A stretch of 64,000 bases of DNA from Paenibacillus castaneae. Its GTDB lineage: Bacteria > Bacillota > Bacilli > Paenibacillales > Paenibacillaceae. Made by a program: the position numbers and the translations under genes. The stretch spans positions 5,169,212 through 5,233,211 of the forward strand of contig NZ_KZ614144.1 in the NCBI RefSeq assembly GCF_002884445.1, given 5' to 3'. The first letter of the stretch is position 1; each line of letters opens with the position of its first letter. The notes under the pieces were generated by a model that was not told the DNA's origin, searched no databases, and worked only from the letters and a program-made list of their open reading frames with translations. Below are positions 40,201 through 48,938 of the stretch, piece after piece.

Positions 40201-41654
40201 TAAGGAATTTCGGATTGATAGAAATACATCCGGCCATGATCGCCATTCCAAAGCGTCTGGTATTCGTGATAATGCTCAACAAACAAGCCATATATCGTTA
40301 CATGGTTTCCATCTACAACTAAGCCGTTTTTGGTCGTGTTAAGATCCCAGCCAACGTCTTTACCGTGATCTGCACGCCAAATCCAGAAGTGATCTCCAAG
40401 CACATTATTGCTGTTAATTTGCAGACTTACTTCAGCCTTCCCTACTTCCTCTCCTCCTCCAACTCTAAAGAATAGATCATGTAGAGAGGTAGGATTAGCA
40501 GAATGGTCGGCTGAACTGCCTTTTTGGCCAACTTCCAATAAGGAGGGTGAACTTTCTGTCCCTGCATCGAAGAGGAGGCCAGCAACGATAACGCCGTCTA
40601 CGTCAGCAACTGATAATGCTGTAACGCCTTTATGCGGCATCAGAGTAGCGAACCCAATGCCAAGCACGACAGTGTCAGGTCTTGTTACTTTAATAGTTTC
40701 ATTGAGATGATAGATTCCTGGCGTAAATAACAGATTTTTGCCTTGGCTGAGCGCAGCATTAATCGCTGCTGCATCGGATGTCTCCGGTTTTGCAATATAG
40801 AAGTCGTCGATAGATATGGCTTTGCCTGGCGTAGGCCCATTCGCCCAGCTTGCGCCTTTGGCATTCGTCTGAAGATCTGGAACAAATACTTGGTAATTAT
40901 TATTCGCATCAATGGTGAGGTACGGTTTCTCGCGCATAATAGGTGCTTGGTCAACAACAGTATGCGCATTGGTAGGCCAGTTAACCGCAGGTGCTTTATC
41001 GACACCAACAAAAACGGTATTCCATTGTCCGCCCGACCATCCCGCTATATTGCTGTTTCGAGAGAACCACTGCTGCTGTCCTCCAGAAACGATCTGGCCG
41101 TCAATTTTGGAATCTGCGAGGAAGCCGCCGCTTGCCCATCCTCCATCATGCAGCTGGAGATTACCTTTAACATGCATCCTTCTGAAAGGAACAGCCTGTG
41201 AGACGGCCCATTTATTCGTGCCTGATGTAGGCTTAATTGCAAAATTTTCTGCTGCCCGCCAAAAGTTTTTGGTAGCATTTCCAGGCGGTGTATTCCACCA
41301 ATCTGCATCAACGGTTACCCCGCCATTAATAGTGACATCATCGGGATTTTGTCCAAGTCCTGCTACATGTGTGTAGAAGCCTACTCTGATGTTAGCGTTG
41401 TATGTACCCGGCTTGAAAAAAATCGCATATCTTTCATTGCCAAATTCATTTGATTCTTGTTTTTTAAACACTTCTGTGCTAATTCGTTGAATTTCTGATT
41501 GTGGTGTTGATTCATCAAATACATACACATTCGAACCAAAAGGCCCTGTTGATGCTTCTAGTGCATCCGCAGCAACGGAAACGCTTGGTCCAGTGACGAA
41601 TAGACTGACGAATAATGCACCAGTGAGAATAATAGATAATCCTTTTTTTAGCAA
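37206..41654 (-). CDS. Giant SLH-anchored beta-helix protein with Big_2 domains
   Basis: About 1482 aa. Order: signal peptide (~1-30), a pectate-lyase-like right-handed beta-helix region (~35-590, with repeated DGVIVAGLLFD- and NNVLGDHFWIWRAD-type turns), Big_2 Ig-like domain (~590-680), a concanavalin-like module (~685-870), two more Big_2 domains (~875-1058), a PTPEP linker (~1071-1110), a small beta domain, then three SLH repeats (~1296-1482). The beta-helix suggests binding or cleaving polysaccharide, but I see no family-defining catalytic motif. The start is the TTG at 41654, 8 nt after GGGGAGG. Divergent from the GH2 operon, it shares a regulatory region with it. Confidence 0.8.
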   Translation of the reverse strand: MLKKGLSIILTGALFVSLFVTGPSVSVAADALEASTGPFGSNVYVFDESTPQSEIQRISTEVFKKQESNEFGNERYAIFFKPGTYNANIRVGFYTHVAGLGQNPDDVTINGGVTVDADWWNTPPGNATKNFWRAAENFAIKPTSGTNKWAVSQAVPFRRMHVKGNLQLHDGGWASGGFLADSKIDGQIVSGGQQQWFSRNSNIAGWSGGQWNTVFVGVDKAPAVNWPTNAHTVVDQAPIMREKPYLTIDANNNYQVFVPDLQTNAKGASWANGPTPGKAISIDDFYIAKPETSDAAAINAALSQGKNLLFTPGIYHLNETIKVTRPDTVVLGIGFATLMPHKGVTALSVADVDGVIVAGLLFDAGTESSPSLLEVGQKGSSADHSANPTSLHDLFFRVGGGEEVGKAEVSLQINSNNVLGDHFWIWRADHGKDVGWDLNTTKNGLVVDGNHVTIYGLFVEHYHEYQTLWNGDHGRMYFYQSEIPYDVPDQESWMSNHATVNGYASYKVAESVSSHEAWGLGIYSFFRDAEVKLHSAIEIPETAGVKIHHATSVFLAGKTGSEITHIVNEFGEAVTYAGNRKTIIDYSSELVKVSSIHLTSLDDATKIATRAGTLQMSASVMPVNADYPAVFWSVENGTGKATIDSSGMLRAQSDGIVKVIATAQDGSGVKAEMKIHITGQTIILNSGWTWVRESQGNWDVDSKNINVLKLTTEEGSWTGTKPKNILLRNPGTEAGDFTISTKLEFDASRNFEWAGLIVYQDDGNAITLGRSAVNQIRFSQIKGGSQTDKTFADPTAASKDIYLKIQKTGTDYSGYYSSDGETWTKVVDTFTKFTAITTPKVGMFVRKLNTAISAKTAVFSNFQVNDAIVQFWNPVKSIEVTAESDAAEITSFGGTLQMSAGLLPANADNKLILWSVENEDAKATDKATISSEGLLSAVKNGRVKVVASATDGSGVTGSAMIEISGQEIAVASIHVTGANGATEITSKGGTLQMIASVLPEDADFQDVTWSVVNMDDTATDLATISEEGILTAVGDGTVKVVATANDGSGVEGVLSISISGQMVEECTSDCGIDPTPTPEPTPEPTPEPTPEPTPEPTPEPTPTPTPTPVPTPPTNNGHQQLVSVADLQNVKDGKAVVALKNGHIEAVLPIGLTQNIKHSLEVQAGAVSIIIPPAVLREAGANVSIANIVVRIEENQSGIPGMDGSNLKLNKQIYNLDFILVDKDGKETKLNTFSEPVYVSLPYDGNLMDEELLGIYVYDEVLKEWTYTGGVVDSHTNKLTAAAPHFSKYAVMEYNKTFKDVPSEHWAHRTLQVLAAKHIISGQTETEFNPSGKTTRAQFVTMLVKALGLKATNANTPFTDVHATDWYASDIAAAYEAGLILGVSDHDFAPKAQITREQMAALIVRAYEYAKGAKSSTTDHVSLLKDQKEVSSWATKEVNKAIELGLMKGTAVHVFAPQIHAKRAETAQAILNLFNLIQTVNS
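38350..38421 (-). repeat. Six identical 12-bp repeats encoding the (PTPE)n linker
   Basis: GGTGTTGGTTCT (plus strand) occurs six times without change, encoding PTPE units of a rigid Pro-Thr linker between the Ig-like domains and the SLH part of the beta-helix protein. Identity at third codon positions suggests slippage-driven copy change. Confidence 0.9.
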
Positions 41655-41751
41655 TTTCTTTACCTCCCCAAAATAGTTAGTGAAGCACTTGATGTCCTTA
41701 CAATCGGCTAGATTCAATCGCCCCTTTTCGATTGATTTATCGCGCTTTTTT

Positions 41752-41765
41752 CGTAAGCGCTTTCT
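41752..41765. promoter_or_regulatory. Possible CcpA (cre) site
   Basis: On the minus strand AGAAAGCGCTTACG matches the cre consensus TGWAANCGNTNWCA at all but the outermost bases. It lies in the divergent region between the beta-helix gene and the GH2 operon, where glucose repression would make sense. Confidence 0.4.
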
Positions 41766-41774
41766 TTGCCTAGT

Positions 41775-41946
41775 TACCTATTTAACCGTTTTACTATGGA
41801 ATTGAGAAGCTAAAAATTTGACTGATCTAGAAAATATTTGACTACCTTCCCGCAGACAAAATAAAAACTTTTTTAAAAGTAGAAAAAATTTATTAATGGT
41901 CAAATCTCTTTCTTTTAAATGAATGCAGTACGCGGTTAAATAGGTA
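41775..41946. promoter_or_regulatory. Divergent control region with 14-bp inverted repeats and ATTTGACT repeats
   Basis: CGGTTAAATAGGTA occurs on the minus strand at 41775-41788 and on the plus strand at 41933-41946, each copy pointing to the gene on its side (beta-helix and GH2). Between them ATTTGACT is repeated at 41816 and 41836 (20-bp period), with an inverted ATTTGAC at 41899-41905. Two-turn spacing fits an AraC-type response regulator such as the YesN-like protein encoded downstream. The remainder of this ~330-bp gap is AT-rich promoter DNA. Confidence 0.5.
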
Positions 41947-41982
41947 TCATAAATAATTAATCACAGAAAGAGGAGTTTTCCG

Positions 41983-43758
41983 ATGCAACAACAAGCTGCC
42001 AATTTTGTCGATCACCTCCATAATGAATCTTATGAAGACCGCTACTTATCGCAAAGCATTACACACCATAGCATGGTCTATGATAGCGGCAGAGAGAAGA
42101 TTTCTCTAAATGGTCTTTGGAATTTCGGAATTGATCAATATGATACATGCGTAAGAGCCCGATGGTTCGAAGAAAAATACGTGGATGATGAGGGTAGAAC
42201 GAACCCCATGGACTTCAGCTTCGACGAATGGGAGCAAATCAAAGTTCCATCCAGTTGGAATACTCAAAAAGAGAAATTTTTTTACTATGAAGGCAGTGCA
42301 GTGTACACTCGAACCTTCCCATATACGTTCCAAGACGATGAAAGGGTTTTTCTGAAATTTGGTGCCGTCAATTATGACGCCAAGATCTTCTTAAACAAGC
42401 AATATGTTGGCTTTCACAAAGGCGGATCTACTCCTTTTTATATTGAAGTAACGAACGACCTAAAGGATTCTAACCGGATACTTGTGGTAGCCAATAACAC
42501 TCGCAAGCCGAGCCATGTTCCTAATGAGAATACAGATTGGTTCAACTATGGCGGTGTCTATCGGGATGTGGAATTGATCCGTCTTCCCCAAACCTTTATT
42601 AAAGATTTCGTTATCAGCTTTGTACCTGGCACACAATTTTCAAAAATACAGGTTGAGCTTCTAATAGATGGATCTGTGCTTGCCGGTACAGCTCATTTAA
42701 CGATACAAGAGCTTGGCATTTCATTCCCCATCGAAGTAGTTGACGGCAAAGGCTGTGCTGTAATTGATGCAAATCCTGAATTATGGAGTCCTGACAATCC
42801 TAAGCTTTATGACGTAGCCATCGCTTTCAGCGGGGACGCGATTTCAGAAAAAATCGGTTTCAGAGAAATTCGCGTGGATGGTACAGACATTCTATTGAAC
42901 GGCAGCCCGATTTATTTGAAAGGGATTAGCGCGCATGAAGAAAGTGTCCTGAATGGAAAAGCTGTGTCAGACGAAGAAATTATGGAAAACTTCAAGCTGG
43001 CAAAGGAAATGAATTGCAATTACATGCGATTGGCTCATTATCCTCACACCGAAAAGGCTGCTAAGCTTGCCGATGAAATGGGAATAATGCTGTGGGAGGA
43101 AATCCCGGTCTACTGGGCTATTCAATTCCATAATGAGGCTACGTATCGAGATGCCGAGAATCAATTGACCGAGCTCATCAAAAGAGACCGCAATAGAGCA
43201 AGCGTAATCATATGGTCGGTAGGCAATGAGAATGCAGATACGGAAGCAAGACTTACGTTCATGAGCTCACTCGCCATGAAGGCGAAGGAATTGGACCCGA
43301 CCCGTTTAGTATCCGCAGCTTGTCTATTGGATCATGATAACCATATCATTAATGACAGATTAGCCGATTACTTGGATATCATAGGCGCCAATCAATATTA
43401 CGGCTGGTATCAAACTGATTTCAATAATTTAATCAAGCTGTTTGAGAACAGTCGCCCAAGCAAGCCCGTTGTCATTACGGAATTCGGTGCCGATGCTAAA
43501 GCGGGATACAGAGGATCTGTCGATGAGAAGGGAACGGAAGACTGCCAGCTCGACATTTACCAGAAACAAATAGATGTGCTGGGCCAAATTCCTTATGTGA
43601 AAGGAACGAGTCCTTGGATCTTATATGACTTCCGCTGTCCGCGCAGATTGCATCCCACTATCCAAAATTATTACAATACAAAGGGTCTGCTATCTGAGGA
43701 CAAAAGCTACAAAAAACCTGCGTTTTACGCTATGCAGGAGTTTTATAAGAATAAATAA
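41983..43758 (+). CDS. Glycoside hydrolase family 2 (beta-glucuronidase/beta-galactosidase-like)
   Basis: A 591-aa cytoplasmic protein with the GH2 order: sugar-binding jelly roll (~45-185), Ig-like domain, TIM barrel. The acid/base Glu lies in IIWSVGNENAD (~E414) and the nucleophile in PVVITEFGAD (~E500). The GNEN and TEFGAD context and ~590-aa length are like beta-glucuronidases of the UidA type, though galactosidase or other activity cannot be excluded. AGAGGAG precedes the ATG. It is the first gene of the plus-strand operon GH2-permease-permease-lipoprotein-kinase-regulator and probably trims imported oligosaccharides. Confidence 0.85.
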   Translation: MQQQAANFVDHLHNESYEDRYLSQSITHHSMVYDSGREKISLNGLWNFGIDQYDTCVRARWFEEKYVDDEGRTNPMDFSFDEWEQIKVPSSWNTQKEKFFYYEGSAVYTRTFPYTFQDDERVFLKFGAVNYDAKIFLNKQYVGFHKGGSTPFYIEVTNDLKDSNRILVVANNTRKPSHVPNENTDWFNYGGVYRDVELIRLPQTFIKDFVISFVPGTQFSKIQVELLIDGSVLAGTAHLTIQELGISFPIEVVDGKGCAVIDANPELWSPDNPKLYDVAIAFSGDAISEKIGFREIRVDGTDILLNGSPIYLKGISAHEESVLNGKAVSDEEIMENFKLAKEMNCNYMRLAHYPHTEKAAKLADEMGIMLWEEIPVYWAIQFHNEATYRDAENQLTELIKRDRNRASVIIWSVGNENADTEARLTFMSSLAMKAKELDPTRLVSAACLLDHDNHIINDRLADYLDIIGANQYYGWYQTDFNNLIKLFENSRPSKPVVITEFGADAKAGYRGSVDEKGTEDCQLDIYQKQIDVLGQIPYVKGTSPWILYDFRCPRRLHPTIQNYYNTKGLLSEDKSYKKPAFYAMQEFYKNK

Positions 43759-43805
43759 TCTAACAAGAATAACAAAAGTAAATCTTCTAAATCGAGGTGG
43801 AAATC

Positions 43806-44729
43806 ATGTTGAAAACCGAGCCAAGCCGCAAAGCATCGCGCCGGACTAAAAGGTCGGTAGAAAAAGGAAGCTTAGCCGGTTATATCTTTGTTGCTCCGAT
43901 GATGATTGGATTAATAGTGCTAACCATTATTCCTACTATTCTAACCCTAATCCTAAGCTTCACGGATTGGAGCTTTATCTCCGGGTTCGACAAAATCAGA
44001 TTCATTGGTTTACGTAATTATGCCCAGTTGTTAGACGATGACATTTTCAAAATTTCATTTAAAAACAATCTCATCTTATTATTAGTTGTGCCAGTGCAAT
44101 TGATTTTTTCATTAATATTTGCAGTTATTATCGATAAATATGTGTATCTAAAAAGCTTGCTGAAAATCGTTTTCTTTATGCCTTATATATCCAGTATCGT
44201 AGCTGTCGCGATTGTATTTCAATTGTTATTCAGCCCGTCATTCGGACCGATTAATCAGACATTAAGAGCGCTTGGTTTCGCGAATCCTCCGAAATGGCTT
44301 GCAGATATACATTATGCGCTACCTTCGGTTATGATCATATTGGTTTGGGTAGGCATTGGTTTCTGTCTCATTATTTATTTAGCCGCATTGCAGGCGATTC
44401 CAAAGGATCTCTATGAAGCAGCAGATATTGATGGTGCAGGCACCTTGACCAAGTTTAGCAAAATAACATTTCCGCTCGTATCGCCAACTACTTTCTTTCT
44501 GCTTGTTACGGGATTGATCAGCACCTTTAAATCCTTTGATATTATTAAAGTACTGACCGATGGAGGTCCTGCCCATTCTACTTCGGTCGTGACTCACTAT
44601 CTGTACAATACTGCTTTCGAAGGTCTGAAAACGGGTTATGCTTCGTCCATGGCTTGGGTATTGCTCGGATGTGTCATGTTAATTACGCTCGTTCAATTGT
44701 ACGGACAAAAAAAATGGGTGAATTATTAA
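43806..44729 (+). CDS. Sugar ABC transporter permease (MalF/LacF type)
   Basis: A 307-aa protein with six membrane segments and the EAA loop YEAADIDGAGTLTKFSKITFP, which contacts the ATPase. Belongs to the CUT1 carbohydrate-uptake subfamily. The ATG at 43806 has GAGGTGG upstream; an in-frame GTG at 43797 lies within that site. It pairs with the next permease. No ATPase is encoded here, so a shared MsmK-type ATPase elsewhere is likely. Confidence 0.9.
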   Translation: MLKTEPSRKASRRTKRSVEKGSLAGYIFVAPMMIGLIVLTIIPTILTLILSFTDWSFISGFDKIRFIGLRNYAQLLDDDIFKISFKNNLILLLVVPVQLIFSLIFAVIIDKYVYLKSLLKIVFFMPYISSIVAVAIVFQLLFSPSFGPINQTLRALGFANPPKWLADIHYALPSVMIILVWVGIGFCLIIYLAALQAIPKDLYEAADIDGAGTLTKFSKITFPLVSPTTFFLLVTGLISTFKSFDIIKVLTDGGPAHSTSVVTHYLYNTAFEGLKTGYASSMAWVLLGCVMLITLVQLYGQKKWVNY

Positions 44730-44746
44730 ATTAGCTGGGGGTTCTT

Positions 44747-45580
44747 ATGAAAAAGACGTATGATTTCGGGAGAATTCTCGTTACTTTACTTATGCTGCTA
44801 ATCGGATTGCTTTTTTTACTGCCCTTCATCTGGATGATTTCGACTTCCTTTAAACCCGAAATCGATGTATTTAAATATCCAATTGAATGGATTCCTAAAA
44901 ACTGGCAGATTTATCAGAACTATCACGATGTCTGGTTCGGCGAATATCCATTCGGCCTTTATTACTGGAACACCATTAAAGTGACTCTCATTACCACCTT
45001 GGTTTCTTTAACCGTTTCCAGTATGGCCGCTTATGCTTTTTCGCATTTGGCGTTTAAAGGAAGGAACTTTATGTTCCTTATTGTATTAATGACTTTTATG
45101 GTGCCCAACACATCGATTATCGTTCCTCAGTTTTTGATTTTGAAAGAGCTTCATTTGATCGATACCCATCTTGGACTCATCATAATCGGCTCTTTCAGTG
45201 CGCTAGGCACATTTATGCTGCGGCAGTTTTTCTTAGGCATTCATAAAGAATATCTTGAGGCGGCAAGGATCGATGGTGCTGGACAATTCAAAATATTTAC
45301 GACGATAGCGCTGCCGTTGGTCCAGCCTGCTCTAGCCACCTATGCCATTCTCCGATTTATTTGGACTTGGAATGACTATGTCAATCCGCTTATCTTCCTT
45401 AGAAGCAATAACCTGGAAACGATACAAATCGGGATTCAGAAATTCGCATCTGAAAGCGGCGCCTTCTTCTCACTCGTTATGGCGGGCACCGTGTCTGCGA
45501 TTATTCCTTTGATCATTATTTTTATAATTGGTCAGAAGCAGGTTATTGAAGGTATCGCTTTAGGCGGCGTGAAAGGATAA
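44747..45580 (+). CDS. Sugar ABC transporter permease (MalG type)
   Basis: A 277-aa protein with six membrane helices and the EAA motif YLEAARIDGAGQFKIFTTIALP. Starts 17 nt after the preceding permease stop with TGGGGGTT-type ribosome sequence. Forms the CUT1 permease heterodimer with its neighbour. The C-terminal QKQVIEGIALGGVKG is typical of MalG/AraQ-like subunits. Confidence 0.9.
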   Translation: MKKTYDFGRILVTLLMLLIGLLFLLPFIWMISTSFKPEIDVFKYPIEWIPKNWQIYQNYHDVWFGEYPFGLYYWNTIKVTLITTLVSLTVSSMAAYAFSHLAFKGRNFMFLIVLMTFMVPNTSIIVPQFLILKELHLIDTHLGLIIIGSFSALGTFMLRQFFLGIHKEYLEAARIDGAGQFKIFTTIALPLVQPALATYAILRFIWTWNDYVNPLIFLRSNNLETIQIGIQKFASESGAFFSLVMAGTVSAIIPLIIIFIIGQKQVIEGIALGGVKG

Positions 45581-45695
45581 ATTTGATATGGTAAAAAAAA
45601 TTCAATAGTAGTAAAAATAGTAACTTTGTTCACATCTCTTAAGGTGTTAACATTCAGATGTAAAGAAAAGAGAGTTTCTAGGGAGGGTTTTTTAA

Positions 45696-47063
45696 ATGAA
45701 GAAGTGGATAGTAATGATTGCATTAACCGCATTAATGACTAGCCTGCTGTCTGGATGCGGCAGTTCCGGATCCAATCAGGGCAAGAACACAGCAACAAAC
45801 AGTCCAAGCACTAATGTTACGAAGGAAACGGACGCACCAAAAGCTGAACCGGTTACGATTAAATTCATTAACTGGGAAAGCCCTTCGGTATACCAGCCGG
45901 CTATCGATGCATTTGAACAAAAATTTCCTAATATTAAAGTAGAATATGTACCGCTTGTAGAAAATGACTCCAATGAAACGTTGAAAAAGCTTGATATTAT
46001 GTATGCTTCAGGTGAGGTTTTTGACGTATTTTCTCTAAACTCCACTCCTAACTTCAGTCAACGTGCTAACAACGGTATGCTTGAGCCGCTTGACAGCTAT
46101 ATTAGCGATGAAGGCATGAACTACGACGAGCAATACAAAGCTGAACAAATGAAAGTAGATGGAAAACGCTACTCTCTTCCTGGTAAATTTGGTCCATGGC
46201 TTATTCTGCTCAACAAAGAGCAGCTGGATGCAGCTGGTCTAGAAGTGCCTAAGAGCTGGACTTGGGATGAATTCCGCGAATACTCCAAGAAATTAACCAA
46301 TGGTGAAGGCGTTAACAAGCATTACGGAACCTTCTTCCATACTTGGAAAGACTATTTCTTATTACGTCTTTATAGCTCGTCTAACAACCAAGGCATCATG
46401 AATGATGAAGGTACAGGAATGAATGCGGATAACCCGCTGATGAAGCAATCGCTTCAGCTTCGATATGATATGGAGTATACTGACCTTTCAGCAACTCCTT
46501 ACCAAGATGTTATTACACAAAAAATTCCTTACCGTGATCAGTATTTCCAACAAAAAGCAAGCATGCTTCCAACAGGTCCATGGATGATTGCCGAGTCTGG
46601 CGGAACGGATAAAATTCCTGCTACATTCGTATCGGCATTTGCACCTTGGCCTTCCAATAACAAGGGCGACGATATCTACTCGTTCGGCGGTGCGGATTCA
46701 CTTGTAATTTCAGCGAAATCGAAGCATAAGAAAGAATCCTATGAATTTATCAGATTCCTTTCTACTGAAGGCATGTCGTTGACTAAACAGCTGTCAGCAT
46801 GGAAGAAAGCAGATATTGAGAAGGAAGTAGATGCGATTATTGCATCCACTAAATCACCTGAGAAAATCGACAAAGCTTCATTGATGAATACGCTAGCTGT
46901 TACTAAGCTGCCGAATCCTCCTACTGTTGTATCCTTTAGCGCTGATCTTGAGAATGCTTATATAGCTGAATCCGAGAAATATATGCTAGGTCAAACAGAT
47001 ATTGACACAACTATCAATAATATTAAGGCTTCTCTGCAGAAGATCATCGATGCAAACAAGTAG
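45696..47063 (+). CDS. Sugar-binding lipoprotein of the ABC transporter
   Basis: A 455-aa protein. The lipobox LLSGCG puts the lipidated Cys at about residue 21, followed by a Ser/Asn/Thr-rich tether and an SBP_bac_1-type fold (VTIKFINWESPSVYQPAIDA, YSFGGADSLVISAKSKHKKE). It captures oligosaccharide for the two permeases. AGGGAGG precedes the ATG. A terminator-like hairpin after it probably lowers transcription into the kinase gene. Confidence 0.9.
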   Translation: MKKWIVMIALTALMTSLLSGCGSSGSNQGKNTATNSPSTNVTKETDAPKAEPVTIKFINWESPSVYQPAIDAFEQKFPNIKVEYVPLVENDSNETLKKLDIMYASGEVFDVFSLNSTPNFSQRANNGMLEPLDSYISDEGMNYDEQYKAEQMKVDGKRYSLPGKFGPWLILLNKEQLDAAGLEVPKSWTWDEFREYSKKLTNGEGVNKHYGTFFHTWKDYFLLRLYSSSNNQGIMNDEGTGMNADNPLMKQSLQLRYDMEYTDLSATPYQDVITQKIPYRDQYFQQKASMLPTGPWMIAESGGTDKIPATFVSAFAPWPSNNKGDDIYSFGGADSLVISAKSKHKKESYEFIRFLSTEGMSLTKQLSAWKKADIEKEVDAIIASTKSPEKIDKASLMNTLAVTKLPNPPTVVSFSADLENAYIAESEKYMLGQTDIDTTINNIKASLQKIIDANK

Positions 47064-47085
47064 ATTCTGAGTTATACTAACGAGG

Positions 47086-47117
47086 AGGATGCCCTTTACT
47101 GGCATCCCCCTTTTTTT
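47086..47117 (+). terminator. Intra-operon terminator between lipoprotein and kinase genes
   Basis: GGATGCC and GGCATCC pair across 7 nt and are followed by CCCTTTTTTT. It lies 23 nt after the lipoprotein stop and could act as an attenuator setting the transporter-to-regulator ratio. Confidence 0.75.
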
Positions 47118-47144
47118 CATTTTATTCAGAAGGGAGTGGGCATC

Positions 47145-48920
47145 ATGAAATTATTGCCTACCATGAGCTGGAGGCAAAAATTAATTAATACCTCTCTCTT
47201 ATGTTTAGTTCTTCCATCGATCATTACACTTGCCCTTACAGGATTTCAAGCTAAAAATGAATTCAAAAAAAAAGCTATTCTCAAATCCGAGCAATCGCTG
47301 GAGGTAGCAGATCTATATATTTCCAATATTTTGAATGATATGGTTACCGCATTAAACGCCATTCAATATGATAGCGAAATGATTACTTACTTGCGAACAG
47401 CCTGGAGCAAATATGATCAACAAAGCAAAAAGATTGAGTTTTTCTCCTTCAAGCAAATTTCCGAGAAATTAGACAATTTAACTACCTTCGGCGAAAAAAC
47501 TTATGTAACCATACTGCTTCCCGGAGGGTTGTATTTCACTAACTATTCTACGTATAAATCTGATTTAACCTATTTATACGATGAACCATGGTTGAAGAAA
47601 ATGTCCGAGGATCCCATTAATCGAACGCATTGGTTAGGATCTCAAAAAAATTATGTGCTTACTGATGCTAATAAATATACGAAAATCATATCCATAGTCC
47701 GTACCTTTAAGCTCTTTGCCAACAGGCCGAATGCGTACGTTATTGTAAGCAAGCCTGAAGAGCAGTTTCATCAGATCTTCAATAAGTACGCGCCAGATCA
47801 GATTATGATGCTAGAGGATTCAGAAGGAAAAATTCTCTCCCAATCGGATGAAAGCCTTATCGGACAAACCATCCCTCCTTCTTATGTGAAGGGGAAAGAT
47901 ACAATCGTTCAATGGAACGGTACCGAATATATTTCGGTAGACCATTCCTTGCGTTTTGCAGGCTGGAGTATGCAGAGCTTAACGGCATCCAAAGATGTCA
48001 CAGGAAATATCGGAAATTTCATTAACTATACCTTTATTCTTCAAATTTTATTTTTTCTCGTTTTCTCGATCGTTATGTTCTATTTATTGCGGCAGTTGAC
48101 CTATCCCATTACGCGTCTCTCCAGAACGGCTAGAAAGGTAGAAGCCGGCAATCTAGATGTGCGGTCCAAGATCGAAGGTCAAGACGATATTGGACAATTA
48201 GGTTTATCCTTTGACCGAATGCTGGACCGAATTAAAGAAATGGTGCTGCAAATCGAGTGGGAACAAAATCGGAAAAGAATTGCGGAATTAGAGCTGCTTC
48301 AAGCTCAGATCAACCCCCATTTCTTGTTCAATACATTGAATTCGGTTCGTCTTCAGGTCATGATGAAAGGTGAAACGGACATTGCTCGAACGATTGAGTC
48401 GCTTTCGACTCTGCTTCGAATGACGATTAATCGGAATAACGAGTTCCTGCCCTTGCACGAGGAAGTCAGTACAGTCGAGCATTATATGAAATTAATGAAC
48501 TTCAGACATTTAGATGAGGTTCGATTAGAAATCAATTTAGCTTCAGATACTTTATTGGAAACTATTCCAAGGTTTACGCTGCAGCCGTTAATTGAAAACG
48601 CTTATATTCATGGATTAAGTCAGAAGAGCGGTGAAATATCCATCTCCTCTCGAAAACAAGGCGGGTCCTTATATATTACGGTTCAGGATAATGGTAAGGG
48701 AATGACGGAAGAGGAATTAAGCAGTATTTGGAATGTTTTTAAAGAAAAGATTGAAGTTGGTTCCCCACAGCACCTTCGGGAGCATATATCGGGCATCGGG
48801 CTGCGTAATGTGAATGAGCGGCTTAAAATTATATACGGCTCTAAATATGAAATGAATCTGGAAAGCTTGCCAGGCAAAGGTGTTACGATTACGATGAAAT
48901 TGCCCTGCCACTTTCCGTAA
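47145..48920 (+). CDS. YesM-type sensor histidine kinase
   Basis: About 591 aa. Two membrane helices flank a ~260-residue extracellular CACHE-like sensor; then HAMP (~320-370), a His_kinase domain with the phospho-accepting His in QINPHFLFNTLNSV (~H392), and an HATPase_c domain (LIENAYIHGL, DNGKGMTEEEL, GIGLRNVNERL). Family members sense extracellular sugars or wall cues and phosphorylate the AraC-type regulator encoded next. The ATG at 47145 has GGGAG 8 nt upstream. Confidence 0.9.
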   Translation: MKLLPTMSWRQKLINTSLLCLVLPSIITLALTGFQAKNEFKKKAILKSEQSLEVADLYISNILNDMVTALNAIQYDSEMITYLRTAWSKYDQQSKKIEFFSFKQISEKLDNLTTFGEKTYVTILLPGGLYFTNYSTYKSDLTYLYDEPWLKKMSEDPINRTHWLGSQKNYVLTDANKYTKIISIVRTFKLFANRPNAYVIVSKPEEQFHQIFNKYAPDQIMMLEDSEGKILSQSDESLIGQTIPPSYVKGKDTIVQWNGTEYISVDHSLRFAGWSMQSLTASKDVTGNIGNFINYTFILQILFFLVFSIVMFYLLRQLTYPITRLSRTARKVEAGNLDVRSKIEGQDDIGQLGLSFDRMLDRIKEMVLQIEWEQNRKRIAELELLQAQINPHFLFNTLNSVRLQVMMKGETDIARTIESLSTLLRMTINRNNEFLPLHEEVSTVEHYMKLMNFRHLDEVRLEINLASDTLLETIPRFTLQPLIENAYIHGLSQKSGEISISSRKQGGSLYITVQDNGKGMTEEELSSIWNVFKEKIEVGSPQHLREHISGIGLRNVNERLKIIYGSKYEMNLESLPGKGVTITMKLPCHFP

Positions 48921-48938
48921 ATGAGGAGGAATCTGCCC

